This document shows positions 1 to 11,549 of a DNA stretch of 64,000 nucleotides, piece after piece (position 1 is the stretch's first letter; each line of letters begins with the position of its first letter). The position numbers and the translations under genes were made by a program. This DNA comes from Trichobilharzia szidati (taxonomy: Eukaryota; Platyhelminthes; Trematoda; Strigeidida; Schistosomatidae): positions 32,064,804 to 32,128,803 of the forward strand of contig OX235277.1 in NCBI GenBank assembly GCA_944472155.2. Direction: 5' to 3'. The notes under the pieces were generated by a model. It did no database searches. It was not told where the DNA came from and saw nothing but the letters and a program-made list of their open reading frames with translations.

Positions 1-59
1 ATAATTAAGAGTGAAACCAATATTATTATTATTAGAATACAAGATTGGTACATAATGAG

Positions 60-310
60 CACCAACATATTCCCCGGACACCCAGACCGATGCAGGTGAT
101 TGTCTTTGGTGGCCATTCCCCCGTCGAGCCTTAGACTTGAATTCTAATCTACAAGGCAGCGGTGCAGCGTCAGCAGCTACGTTCCCAAAACACGTTCACA
201 CACCATTTGATCTGTTCGGATTCTGGAGCCTGTGTATGCCACAGGTTTGGAATCAGGGTTTTCCAGCCCCCTTAGCTAGGTGGACCAGCATATGCCGCCA
301 ATTGGTTTGT
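60..310 (-). repeat. dispersed repeat family A, copy 1
   Basis: Read on the minus strand, this segment aligns by eye with 4678-5045 and 42849-43290 on the plus strand. Shared landmarks are a block like 'GCTGGAAAACCCTGATTC', then a 'GG(T/C)GTACATGGGCTCC' block, then 'ATTCAAGTCTAAGGCTCG'. A 67-codon open frame at 137-340 lies inside it on the other strand and is not conserved as protein. The family is not recognised; no RT, tRNA head or terminal repeat is visible. Confidence 0.6.
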
Positions 311-1130
311 AAGCATCAGACAATCGAATTTGTGTTTTAACTTTTGCGAGGATAGTGAATACAACTCACTTGGTAGAGGCTACAAACGCGTGACCACATG
401 GGAACATTTCGAGAGGAAAACCAAAGTCTACCGACCCTCGGTTTTATCAGATTGTTTATAGAAACTAAACCATTAATCAGCTCATTTACGCCATCATTTG
501 TTTGACATCATTTATTCTTGATATAAATCCCCCCAACCGACTCAGCTTTATTCTGATTGTATCTTTTATTTTGATTAAACTTAGATTAGTTTAACTTGGA
601 AGTGGTGCTATTCACATGGTCGCAGCCTTTGTAGAGACAGTTTTCTCCAATAGTTATATCTTACAGATACATTTTGTAAATAAGTTTTAGCCACACAACT
701 TATTGTCAAAAAGCAATTACATACTTTAGTTTTACATCTCACATACTTATGAAAACACTTCCAGAAAACAATATGAGTTTGAACTAACTGAAGGAAAATG
801 ATGAAGAAATATGTTTATACACTTACAGTGTTACTTCACAATCCCATTTTGGACAACCATCCTCAGCATCAACATACTCTGAGGCTAATTTGTCTTCTCC
901 ACCCAAAAAAATAACGCGCCATCGACGATTTTTAGAAGCTATTTGAAAATAATACATAAATGTATAAACATATGAATGTATATTAACCTCCATAAAATGA
1001 AGTATACCAACATGAATGATGATAAACAAAGAAGACTTTCATTAGGGGGGGGGATAATTACTGCAACGTTTCAGTGTTTCAGGTTTAATCACAAGCTGAC
1101 ATCAGTTAGAGAATCAGTGGAAAAACAGGA
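311..1130. other. no gene recognised
   Basis: AT-rich DNA. Only short chance open frames are present, including a 68-codon minus-strand frame at 823-1029 with no recognisable motif. Confidence 0.5.
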
Positions 1131-1134
1131 ACTA

Positions 1135-1245
1135 CGGGACAGCTGTTACGTTTTGGTTTGGGACTTGTCACAGTACGCACCTACCGGATTTCGAACCCAG
1201 GAACTTCCAGTCATAAGGCAGGCTCATAAACCATTCAGACACTGG
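1135..1245 (-). repeat. tRNA-derived SINE-like head
   Basis: On the minus strand the segment has a degenerate A box (TGGTTTATGAGCC) followed about 30 nt later by a B box (GGTTCGAAATCC). That is the spacing of an internal pol III promoter. The flanks do not close an acceptor stem, so it is a tRNA-derived retroposon head rather than a working tRNA gene. A 118-codon plus-strand open frame across it (976-1332) is treated as chance. Confidence 0.45.
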
Positions 1246-3100
1246 GACGCGATCCAACAGCCTATTAATCCCAACTTCGGTCAATTCGTTGTATGTATAG
1301 CGCAACTGTCAGACAATGTCATAGGTGAGTAACTGTCCTCTCGTCTGAATCAATGGACCCCGCTGGTTATGACTTCTCACTAGAATTCGTGACAAATCCT
1401 TGTGTGTTCAGCCAGTCACTAGTGAGCATCAGATTAATTACCAAGTATTGATTTGTGGAAAATTGATCCGGTGGGTACTGTCGAAGAGTCCCAAACAAGG
1501 AGGAAACAGTTGTGCAGTGATTCCGGATTTCACAATGCTCCTCTAACTGATGTCAGCCTTTGATGAAACCTCCAACCAATCAAAACCCTGCAATCCAACA
1601 GTTGAAAGTTTCTGACCACAGCTCTAGGTGTTAATAATACCTTTGATGTTGCGGACACACCCTACAGATGTATGCAAACAAATGCGAAACTTAGGTCGAT
1701 GGTTTCCTGTCAATTGTCTCTAATGTGTCATATTTTAGAACATTATCACTCTAAGGATAGGTAGTCAAGCACTTGTGATTCGTTTATTGATGATGCTAGA
1801 ACAAATTGAAACACTTTACGACTGTTCTTTCTCTTTCAAATCAAAACAATGAAAGGAATAATCTATTTTACAAAATCTCTCCACATGTTGAACATAGTCC
1901 CAACAATGTATACTTTTCAAAACATAAACCAATATGAATACCACTTTTGTAATAACAGACGAGTAAGAGAATCCAGTCAAACAGAAACTAAAAATATGTC
2001 TGAAGGATAATGTTATTTTAACTACCACCACTTTAGTATTTAACTTATCAGTCAGATACACACATGCTTAGGATCTAGTAAGAAATCTACCCTTTTATTT
2101 GGCATGCTCTGTAGCCTACTGAATTTGCCTAAAGCAGTGCAAAATAATAACTAACCATATAATTAAATTCAATTTTACGATGAAATCAAGTACCGGTAAG
2201 ACATTCAATATCAGGTGGAATTTCCCGCATTGTTCCCACTGTAAACCCAAAGTAATCACAGATCTGTTTAAGAGTTCAGTTTCGCTTGAGGAAACAACAG
2301 CCACCCATTCCTTAAAACATCATAGTCTGGCTATCGAGCAATACTGGTGAGTATTAGTGATTTTTAATAATACTCGTATAGAACAGCAATATGATGGATA
2401 GTTGAAGGTAATCAATACTGAACTCTGGAAGTAGTTTTCGTGCTAATCGGCATTCGTCAGCAAGGTGCATCTGCAACCTTTAAGGAACTGACTGATAACC
2501 CTCCAAGGAATTAAACCTGTCTCAAAGATGTTACTACTGAACTAATCGAGTTTACAACTGACATCCTATGGGACTTTAATGGACATAATTATTGGTGATC
2601 AAAGAGTAACCAATGTTATGACTCTGGTCCTTGCAGTTGCATTCTATGAGTCAAGTTGACAATGTGGTTACCAAGCTGAGTGAGACTAACTCAGAGTGAA
2701 ACAAATTACGAGCATTTTTTTAGAGTTTGAGATTAATAAATACAAATACAATTTGTATTTCAATTAGTCACTGATGTTGCATATTTATGAACGAAACTCA
2801 GTATGCCATTTTAAGCGTCATATTTTGTGTTCAGTGTAGCCATCCTGTTAGTGAACACAAACACTCTGACACAGTGTTTTTACAACCTTTGCTTAGCACA
2901 ATCACAAGCTTTATTATTTACCTGACTCAACAGTACAGTAACTTCTTAAAAGAATACACACATCTATTAGTTCTCAGTGGTAATTAGATATTGATCAACT
3001 TCGTTCTATTGTATTAAGTTTCATATCAACAGTGTTTATTTGTCTGACATTACGAACATACTGAAAATTCCTCAACTCAACAAATTGTGTAAACCACTTT
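1246..3100. other. no gene recognised
   Basis: About 1.85 kb of AT-rich sequence with short frames on both strands (81 codons at 1816-2061, 62 codons at 2116-2304, 66 codons at 2787-2987). None has recognisable domains or compositional bias. Confidence 0.5.
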
Positions 3101-3104
3101 TTTT

Positions 3105-3235
3105 TCATTTCTTTGCATTCAGAGTGGAACAAAAGGCTTCAGAATTCAGCTTAGAAGTTTCAGCGACAGGTTTGGGTTACAAGTCTCAAATCCAACATTC
3201 CCTCTTTACCGTGCTTATTATCGGCTAAACGAGGT
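3105..3235 (-). repeat. SINE family S1, body/tail fragment
   Basis: On the minus strand it carries the S1 body: a GTTGGATTTGAGAC-like block, then CTGAAACTTCTAAGCT, then the tail block TGTTCCACTCTGAATGC. The same order is seen at 3630-3838 and 41822-42058. The tRNA head is missing. Confidence 0.5.
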
Positions 3236-3629
3236 TTAGGGATGTGCCAGCTAGTAAGTCAATCCGTACCAAGTACATATTTGTCAAGCAATCTACAACT
3301 GAACCATTGACAGAGCAGTCGGTAAACCACTTAATGACAGAAAACCTATTGATAATATAGAAAGCATTTTACAAGTAAATAGGATAATACGATAACTAGT
3401 ATATTGACAAGGCGATTATCCAAAAAATCTCTTATTACTGATTTCAGTCATATACAGGACGTGTAGATTGACTCACTGGAGTCTTTAAGTGGTTTCATTT
3501 TAACGTCAAGAAGTGTAGTAATTTCATTGAAGTGTTTTACTTTCGTTTCTTATATTTTGTTATTTTCCAGTTAGTTGGACATTTTGTTCTCTGAACTGAT
3601 TATTTCAGTGCATTACCGGTAAGGTTTGT

Positions 3630-3838
3630 GCGTCCATCGTTCAACGGTAGAACGCTCACAAGCCACAAAGGAAGACCGAAATTGATTCTCTGCGGACGTA
3701 CTCCCAAAACTTTCCCAGGCCGCTAGTAAATCCGGGAAATAAGGAAGGTTGGGCGTGAGACTATCAACCTCACACCCAGTAAGAAAATAAACATCACCAC
3801 TACAGAAACTTCAAAACTATGTTCCACTCGGAAAATAA
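3630..3838 (+). repeat. SINE family S1, near-complete copy
   Basis: A tRNA-like head comes first: A box region TTCAACGGTAGAACGC and a degenerate B box near GAAATTGATTCTC. The shared body follows (GTTGGGCGTGAGACT, then ACAGAAACTTCAAAACT), and the copy ends with TATGTTCCACTCGG and an AAATAAAGGAAT tail. The head-body-tail order repeats in several places in this window. I infer a tRNA-derived non-autonomous retroposon, mobilised by one of the LINEs present. Confidence 0.6.
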
Positions 3839-4677
3839 AGGAATACAAGAAAAACTGATGTACAGCGTATCTAGAAGTAAGAGTAAAATAATTAGTACTT
3901 ACCCTTTTTGAGTGATGATGTATACTCTAGATTTTCTCCACGCTTTACTATAAATAAAAATAGACATTTAGAAGGGTAAAAACGCGCAAATATATTAACC
4001 AGCATCAGATTTTACAACAGAAATAATATCAAATATTAGTGTGACATTCGTAGCAAGGAAACGAACTTAAAGAAAGTATAGTTAAAAAAACAGCGCTGAA
4101 TTATTTCGTTATGCAGAGGAATGACCACCTGAACCATTTGATGAATCTATTGAATATGAGGATTATGTGACCTACTAACCCTGATAAGCGGATGTTAATC
4201 ACCCTTTTTTATGTCTATATATACTAGTAACTATCAAGAAAACCACTCACAACAACCAATGGCTAGTAACAGTTCATGTGTTTTGAGTTGATTTCGCGCT
4301 AGCAAAGCAGAATCAAACTAACTACACCATGGATCAGCTTGAATTCAAATTAGCGATAGAACTGTTCGGTGTTTAGACCACTTCAATCAGGCTAGCAAGC
4401 ACTACTGTTCAGTACGAGTGGTTTCCAGCTACTTATATTCATCAGCAGTATATGCTGTCACATATTTATGCTATTTCAGTTGCTTTCTTGATTGTGATTT
4501 GTAGTATCAAGCTAATCACATATAGTGATCTGAATATTTTTGGTTTTTGAAGGAGTCCATGGTGAATTTTCACCTTGAAAAGTGCAATTTATTAACGGCG
4601 AATTCTACTCGGTCACGTGCACTTGGCAACGTAAAATAATTACTGCATGAGGATTTACACTACATGCCCATATAAAT
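3839..4677. other. no gene recognised
   Basis: AT-rich sequence with no open frame above 60 codons and no repeat that I could match elsewhere in the window. Confidence 0.5.
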
Positions 4678-5045
4678 GACCTGATACGGGCTACAGGGGT
4701 AGGTAGACTTCGGTCTTTCCCTCCAAACCCTCTCATGTAGCCACGCGTCCACAGCTTCTACCAGGTAAGTCCTATTTACTGCCTCTGCGCAGCTGGGGTG
4801 TTCCTCACAAAAGTAAAGGGATAATGGGAGCGTCTGGTGTTTACAATCCGACTATTGGACATTTAGATCTACCTAGGGGAGCTGGAAAACCCTGATTCGA
4901 AACTTATGGTGTTCATAGGCTTCAGCATCCAGACAGAAAAAATGGCATATGGGCCTGTCTCAGTCACCGGAAACCATGGAACCGTAGCTCCTGATGCTGC
5001 TCCAGTACCTTGTGGATCATAGGTGAGGATGGACAATATGTCTAG
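4678..5045 (+). repeat. dispersed repeat family A, copy 2
   Basis: Begins GACCTGATACGGGCTAC and runs through GGAGCTGGAAAACCCTG and TTCATAGGCTTCAGCATCC. Aligns along its length with 42849-43290 on the same strand and, in part, with 60-310 on the opposite strand. No coding potential is seen. Confidence 0.65.
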
Positions 5046-5206
5046 GCGTACTGTAATCTTTAATTTTGATATGTCTTACAAAATTGCATCATTAATTTCC
5101 CCTTGCTGTAACTAAATAGCACTATTCTGACTCAATACAGCAGTGAAGATGATATGGTTCATATGGCTGAAGCAATCGAATTTCAGCCAGTAAGTTCCAG
5201 GTTGAG

Positions 5207-6010
5207 ATGACTGACTGACAGAAGTGCAACAGTTCAAGTTGCCACATTCCGTGTAGCACACAAAAACAAAAGAGAATGAAAAAGGGATTCAACAATACTA
5301 CAATATGCAGAAATTTAAGGGAGAAATAATAGTTACATGGAGAAACACTAGGGCTTAATAGATATGGAAAATCAAAACAGTGAACGCATCTGCACAACTG
5401 AGAAAGATTTTAAGCCATACCACCAATAGTTTCTAGCTATTCTTTCTTTGCATCCCGACAACCCCGACCAGGCAGTCTACACTTCCCCCTACATGGCTGT
5501 CTCAAACCAGCTGTCAAAGACTTCATGGTCTGATTCCAGGTTTTAATTTGGCCACCTCTAACTCTTTTCCAACCTAATGTTATGTTAGCTAACATTGCCT
5601 GCCGAGGAAGGCGATGGCTACACAAGCGTAGCACATGTTCTAGCCATCTCATTCGATGTAGCTTCACAACCGCATTGATAAACCTCCCCTCTTTACGTAG
5701 CACTCGACGCCTAACCCTACTACTGCTTATCGCAGTATACCAGTTAACACGGAAGATAGGAGGCAAACATCTACAGTTGAAGACAGTCAACCTTTTCGTA
5801 TGTCCCACTTTCAATGCCCATGTCTCACAGCCATAAAGGAGGATGAAACGAACTGCTGAGCTAAACACACATCCTTTAATTGATGGTCGGATATCAAATC
5901 TACGCTAGAGATAACTAATGTTAGCAAATGCCACACAAGCCTTTTGTATCCGTGTTGGGATTTCATCAACAATCAGTCCCATTTGGGGTGACAGAGCTCG
6001 TGGTTCGACC
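5207..6010 (-). pseudogene. RTE-clade LINE, 3' fragment (RT C-terminal region)
   Basis: The longest readable frame (5437-5868, 143 codons) carries the hallmark LLYGCETWAL followed by RLTVFNCRCL, MRWLEHVLR and RGGQIKTWNQ, the region C-terminal to the RT domain in RTE-clade elements. Upstream, readable past a stop, is SPNGLIVDEIPTRIQKA, homologous to the same region of the copies at 48 and 53 kb. RT catalytic motifs and the endonuclease are absent, so it is 5'-truncated. The 3' end at about 5207 carries a short TGAC tetranucleotide run (antisense view), like the other RTE ends here. A dead fossil copy. Confidence 0.85.
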
Positions 6011-7430
6011 TACTTTAGGTGAGACAACCGAGTAGTATCATCAGTTGTAATAAAATGAGTATGGCTCCTAGACCGGTGGTTCCTTGGGTAAAGCAGCTCT
6101 AACTAACTGAGTTCTAGCACAAAAGTATGTGATTGGTTTTAATCCACACCGAAATCTGCACTTGTGCCTATTTTATCATGGAGATTTTTTATTATGTACT
6201 TCCTCCCTCAAGAAGATACAGAGGTTAGTGAAGTGATAAACTAGTGTTCATAAAAACGCAGAATACTATAAAAGCATGATTTTAAATTTAAATGTAACTC
6301 TGAGTCGGCGATGCAGCGATAGAATGCTTTCCAGTCACGCCATACGTGTTCGGGGTTGAACCCTAAACCTCGCCTAGCCGGTTGTAAGTTCAGTGAAGAA
6401 GTAAGGTTGAGACAAATGAGGCTAGCAACATCACCCCGCAGAAGACAAAAATCACTGCTACTGGATCTCTGAAGCTTAAGCTTCAAGCCCAATATTCTAC
6501 GCGGAACGTAAAATGTACAATCATACTCCAAATGTTTGCTAGATAAATAGGCTGACTAAATTAATTAAATGCTGTGTCCTACAGTGGAGGTTTAAAGTTT
6601 AGTACCTACGTCAATGAGCAACAGTTTCATAACTTTAAACAGAAGCATTGCACACACAGAGAAGTGATGCGTCACATAATTAGCCTTTTACTTTACAAAA
6701 CGAAAACCATATGTGGTGTTACACATATGTTGTTACACATATACTTTGTTTTTCCTAGCTAATTCAAAATAAAACTAATACGCATAAGAGTTGATTATAC
6801 TATTTGAAAACAATAAAATATAAGAAATAATATTTACAAACTGTAACTAACCAATAATGCTGATTCGTTTGGGGATATTCATATTTAACTGCTACACAAA
6901 TCTAATTACAAAATCGGTATATGTTATCCTATAAACAAAAAACAATATAAATAGGATTTTTTTAAATGTCTGACACAATAAAATGATGTGAAATTAAGAA
7001 AATAATGAAACCAAATCAGAAAATTCGTTAGACTATTTTAATTCACTTTAAAAATGATAATGAAACTTTCTTATGTTTTAAGCTAGAGGTACTGATGCAA
7101 CTCTTCAGATAACATCATACATTCATGTTGGCAATAGCTAAGCGTGTGTTGATGAAAATTCACGAGGTCATCCACTATTTCATCTGAAGAGTTTACCACT
7201 TTCTCACACACATACACAAAACTCTAACTTGTGCTAACGATATTTTGACGGTGATAATTTCCCACTTGTTATATTCCTTTTTGACATATATTTAGGAATG
7301 GTAATGGTGTTAACATTTAGCGTTTATAGCCTTCGATACACTCTCGATTACCTCGATTTGGCTATCAGTAATGCAAAACGAACAAGCTTTTAGTAATCAG
7401 TACATATTACTAATCCCAAAAGGAATTTAG
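6011..7430. other. no gene recognised
   Basis: AT-rich sequence. A 96-codon minus frame at 6241-6531 and a 62-codon plus frame at 6574-6762 show no recognisable motif. A weak tRNA-like B box may lie near 6345-6365, but no head-to-tail repeat structure could be defined. Confidence 0.45.
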
Positions 7431-7434
7431 GGCT

Positions 7435-7680
7435 TCAACAGCTCATAGAGATTTCACTCTGTCCTGTGTCGTCCTTTTTAGCTACTTCCACATTTGCCCA
7501 TAAGCTCCATTTCTGCTTCTCACACGATCTACTCCAGGTAGCCCTCACATCAACGCCCCATTCATCGTCTCCCATTCGAGTTCCACTCGACGGCCTGGAA
7601 CGTGATATCACTCAATGTCCTCCTTAGTGTGTGTTCAATCCATCTCCATCTCCATACTTGTGGGAGTATACGTCCATGAT
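7435..7680 (-). pseudogene. RTE-clade (SR2-like) LINE, extreme C-terminus
   Basis: The minus strand reads RWRWIEHTLRRTLSDITFQA then VEWNSNGRR, followed after stops by AEMELMGKCGSS and HRTE. This matches from memory the conserved C-terminal block of SR2-like RTE proteins (RRWRWIGHTLRK, ITRQAL, WNPEGKRKRGRP). It is interrupted by several stop codons and belongs to a different RTE subfamily from the CETWPL type elsewhere in this window. The plus-strand frame at 7615-7875 is its antisense shadow. Confidence 0.65.
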
Positions 7681-8245
7681 TGGTTTGTTACCTTTCAGAA
7701 TTACTTGTCGCTAATCCTTTCTGGTTGGTCATATGATCTTCAATATGGAGCGAAGGTAGCTGTTGATAAAAGTCTGCAGCCTACTGGGAATCACTTTCGT
7801 GACACCCCCACCAAGTCTGTAAAACAAATAGAAGCATTAACTTCATGTGTTGACAATTTGGTTCTTGCTTCTTAAGCTGAATTCAGAAGATTTCCACACT
7901 GATTTTAGATCAATTAAGGTTCGTATTGCTTTTGTGATTCTGCCTTATTCAGTATACCTGGTATCTACTGGCAAATACAATAAACATAAAACTGCCATCG
8001 ATAAGACCAACCACTTTATGAACGAAAAACACATTTGACACTAAAACACTGCCATTCAGAGTATTCATAAAACTTTCTGTAAAACGCATCCCTTAATGAT
8101 CATAATGTATCACGTGTGTTTGAATAAATAAATAAATACATTCTTCTACGTTGAGTTTAATTAAGAAACTCTATTTAATAGATTTGGAAAGTGATGACAC
8201 AAGCAGAATGATAATTAACGTTGATAACTCTTTGATGTTTGAAAA
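7681..8245. other. no gene recognised
   Basis: Overlapping plus-strand frames at 7615-7875 and 7847-8038 have no recognisable domain and no codon pattern suggesting a gene. Confidence 0.45.
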
Positions 8246-8249
8246 TACG

Positions 8250-8520
8250 GGTGCTTCGCTCGAATCCCAGTGAGAACACCATCACCCACTAGAGATGCAG
8301 ATATATGCAGCAACTGACGAGTTCTAAAATAGAGTGCGACGCACGTCTTGAATTACAATGCTAACCAATATCAAAGCACTAAACTTTCAGCCAATGGGTC
8401 CCGGTTTAGAATCTCGCCCCACATACTTCAGCTTGGACAACTGGATAGCATCATTAGCCCTCATTCTATAAGTGCAGCTCATAGCCTCGTAACTTAGTTG
8501 ACTAACGTGCGATAGGCTAT
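8250..8520 (+). repeat. tRNA-related dispersed repeat
   Basis: Contains TTCGCTCGAATCCCAGTGAG near the start and, about 130 bp on, AAACTTTCAGCCAATGGGTCCCGGTTTAGAATCTCG. The latter looks like a decayed tRNA T-arm and B box. I infer an old SINE-like repeat; its borders are approximate and no second copy is in the window. Confidence 0.35.
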
Positions 8521-9430
8521 GACGCAACAAAGAGATTTAAAGTAAAAGGTTATTATTAGGTCACATCTTCATAGAAACCATTAAGAAATCGATCGACTTG
8601 TCTAACGTCCACCTCAGTAAGTAATATTACAGTTAAAAGAGCAGCTAAAACGTCTTAGTGTAGAAAAAACATGATAACACACTCTCATCTTTTTCTAACT
8701 TCTAATGAGAAGTTAAGACATTCTTTAGAGTGAGACAGAGGACAACAGTACACAATGTACCGATACCCTATCTCAACTTAATTTAGCTGTTACAAAGCGT
8801 GTTATAAATTAAAATGCTAGTCAATCAACCAGGAATCTTTTTCTTCAATAGCATTTTCACATTCGCGTTGGATGTGTTGAAAACAACATAATTACTTGCT
8901 TTAAAACATTTAATTAGTACGATCGAACAATCTGAGAGTTCTGTACTAAATAAGTGTATGTGACAACTGTTAGTACATTACAGTTCAAAATATGTGTATG
9001 CTAGAATATGCATAAAACATCAAATTCACCGTCGGATACAAAAGCAAATACTCACGAATGACAATAAACATATAGCGAATACTCATAACTAACATACGAA
9101 GTGAATTATATTTGGTCTGACTTCAAATCTCATAAGAATGAAAGTTATTATCCAAAACTGGGAAGAATGGAGGATAAGACTGCGTGCGTATCAGTGTGTT
9201 AACGAATGCAGAGTCGAATAAGCAAAGACAAATTAAGAAAATAAAAGGTTTATTCGTACAAGTGTAAAAATATACATGTGAATGAGTCAGACATATTTTG
9301 TTGAAAAAATATAAGACGGATGGAGGTGAGTGTATACATACAGTACAAAAGGTCACACATAGAAATGTATGATGTAATATAACATTTACGAATTTACGCA
9401 TTCCACAGCGGCGCAATGTAGCAATAGTGA
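8521..9430. other. no gene recognised
   Basis: AT-rich DNA. The 97-codon minus frame at 9123-9416 is Cys/Phe-rich with no motif and looks like chance. Confidence 0.5.
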
Positions 9431-9591
9431 CTTAAATTGTCTCGAGTGTGCACGCAGTTCTGGCTACTTCAAGCGAATTACTGCAACTTCTGTCGTGTGA
9501 AGGATTAAGTCCCTGGTGGCTTTCGGGCAGCTTATTAAATGCATGATACACAATGGAAAGTGGCTTTGTGACCAGTTTGAAGCAGGTGAAC

Positions 9592-9840
9592 TTATATTAT
9601 TGACTGTTTACGATCTGTGTTGCTCATCTCTTTAGCAACACCGGTAAAGTTCCTTAGGACGAAACATAAAGTTTCCAGAGCAATGGTCGATGCAACTGCT
9701 TCTGCAGGAGCAGCTGAACCGACAAACACAAGAAGATATGGCTTAGGCACATCATTCTTCAAGTCAACTACCACATAGTGGAGGTGTAGAAAGCATGACT
9801 TGCAATTTACCGGCGTTAGAAGTTTCCTGAGTTGACTTTC
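9592..9840 (-). CDS. unassigned open frame or exon remnant
   Basis: A minus-strand frame ends at a TAA at 9592 and stays open upstream to about 9840, without an ATG in the readable part. Its composition is unlike the low-complexity frames around it: balanced residues, and segments such as PKPYLLVFVGSAAPAEA and ALETLCFVLRNFTGVAKE. Upstream it reads EESQLRKLL, then KSCFLHLHY, with a TGA beyond that. It could be an exon of an interrupted gene, or a fragment of a mobile-element protein that I do not recognise. No neighbours clarify a role. Confidence 0.3.
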   Translation of the reverse strand, partial: ESQLRKLLTPVNCKSCFLHLHYVVVDLKNDVPKPYLLVFVGSAAPAEAVASTIALETLCFVLRNFTGVAKEMSNTDRKQSII

Positions 9841-10555
9841 TTCACTTGTTGATCAATACTTTATACATTTATTTCCCTTTATGAATCTGAATAATACTTC
9901 ACTGCCCAAGTTGCATCTAAACTGTAATTGCATATAGGGTATATACCTGTTCTGAAATGTAAAATATTTCTATCCGATTTTCGTACCGATATGATTTCTT
10001 ATGAATTACTCTGGGTAGGTATAGTCATTTAAGGGATCTTTAGTTCATCCACAGCCACATCTTCCGAAAATATAGCTCTCACTCTAGAGCTGCATCTTTA
10101 TCAAATTCCTTTTGTACTGGAGAGGAACGAAGATATGGAAACGTGTAAACTGCCCAGTTCAGACACATTTCACACGTAACTTTTGGATGTTCTTGTTAGA
10201 CGGACATTCAAAAAGCCAATATAGGATTTTAAATCAGGTAAAATAACATCCAAAGGAACCAAAATTTACAAATAAAACAGTTCGAAATTCACCAAAGTTC
10301 CCTTTGATAACCAAAATTACTCAGATCATAAAGCGTAACGACTGAATGCATTTTCAAAGTAGAACACCGAGGCGGCCCTTAGTTCGTCCATAGAACCCTT
10401 TTCACACCATAGCTGCCGAAACCTACAGCGATAATCCAACGGGCGAGTGTGGTAGGATGATCGCAGTCACCAATATTCACAGCAGAAGTCCCATGCACCT
10501 ACCTCGATTACAAATGAAAATATTTGTCTTCCTTAATCAACATACATTACTATAA
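9841..10555. other. no gene recognised
   Basis: Two loosely similar stretches occur (near 10031-10060 and 10378-10405, both containing a TTAGTTCRTCCA core), but I could define no gene or repeat. Confidence 0.45.
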
Positions 10556-10559
10556 AAGC

Positions 10560-11546
10560 TTCTGTATTTCCCGAAGAATCGAAAACAAAACGATATTGTT
10601 TTACTGACGTTTCGCTATTTAATGCTAATAGCTTTATTAAAGTATTATGAAACCAGAATTTACAAAATCTCAACTTATATATAACAACTTAGTCATCGTT
10701 CATCAGCACGGGGTAATATTTACGTTGTCAAGTTGGCCAATTGGTAAAGATAACAAAACCATGTCTAGATTGTTGCATTTGATAAGCGTTAAGAATTATA
10801 AAAGCAACATGTGTTTACTTAATGAAGTTGCATATCACATTCGTGTTGATTTTGCCATTTCATGGGGAAGGCGGGTGTTGTAACCAAGTCAAATTTTGTA
10901 TCAGTCCATCATTCCTATTCAGACAATTTGGATTCCATTTGATATAAATGGCTGGCTTCTGATATTACACGTTCTTTGCGATTTCTGAAATATATTGTCA
11001 AAATCAATTCTGTGACCTGATTCTATGGCGTGTAGACCTATGGCTGGTGATTTTTCAAGCTTTTCTAGTTCAACTGGGATTCCCGGTGGTTGAGCAGATG
11101 CTAAACGGTGTTCATTTCTGCCGATCTTGATTTCTCGTGATGTTTGTCCGATGTATATCGCATCACATACCAAGCATTTTACTTTGTAGACATAATTAAA
11201 TTGAGGATCCCTAGGGATATGGTCTTTTACATTGACAAGGTTGCTTTGTATTGTGTCTGGTGTTTTGAAGTAAACTGATGTTTTGCTTATTGATATCGTC
11301 TGACGTTTCTGATCTATATGAAATGACAACTGTTGAGGCCCATCTCTTCGGAATACGGCTTTGACCACATATAATGTTAGTATTTGTTTTGTTAATGAAG
11401 TTCTTTGAGTAGTTATTTTTCTTGAGAATTTCAGTAGTTTGATATTTCTTGGTAGCAATGTCAAAACAGAAACAACACTTTATCATAACACTGCTCATAT
11501 TAACCGTAGAAATTCCGAAGTAAGCAGAGATGCTAAGTTTGAACAA
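10560..11546 (-). pseudogene. Penelope-like element, C-terminal GIY-YIG endonuclease fragment
   Basis: The minus frame 10919-11464 (181 codons) ends with a GIY-YIG-type module: VYKVKCLVCDAIYIGQTSRE, then a basic RNEHR helix, then SPAIGLHAIESGHRIDF and NIFQKSQR. This linker-GIY-YIG-H(x)nGH order is typical of PLE C-termini. A second frame (11211-11546) continues the upstream RT-endonuclease linker after a frameshift. RT motifs are absent. The 3' flank (10560-10918) contains a GCATTAAATAGCGAAACG-like block in the PLE 3' region. A 5'-truncated relic; the endonuclease subfamily differs from the 34-kb copy, which has CPCGASYIGRT. Confidence 0.8.
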
Positions 11547-11549
11547 CTT

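Noticed and set aside
137..340. 67-codon plus-strand open frame as a gene
   Set aside because: It lies in dispersed repeat A and is antisense to the conserved orientation; other copies do not preserve it.
976..1332. 118-codon plus-strand open frame as a gene
   Set aside because: It runs across a tRNA-derived SINE head and has no protein features.
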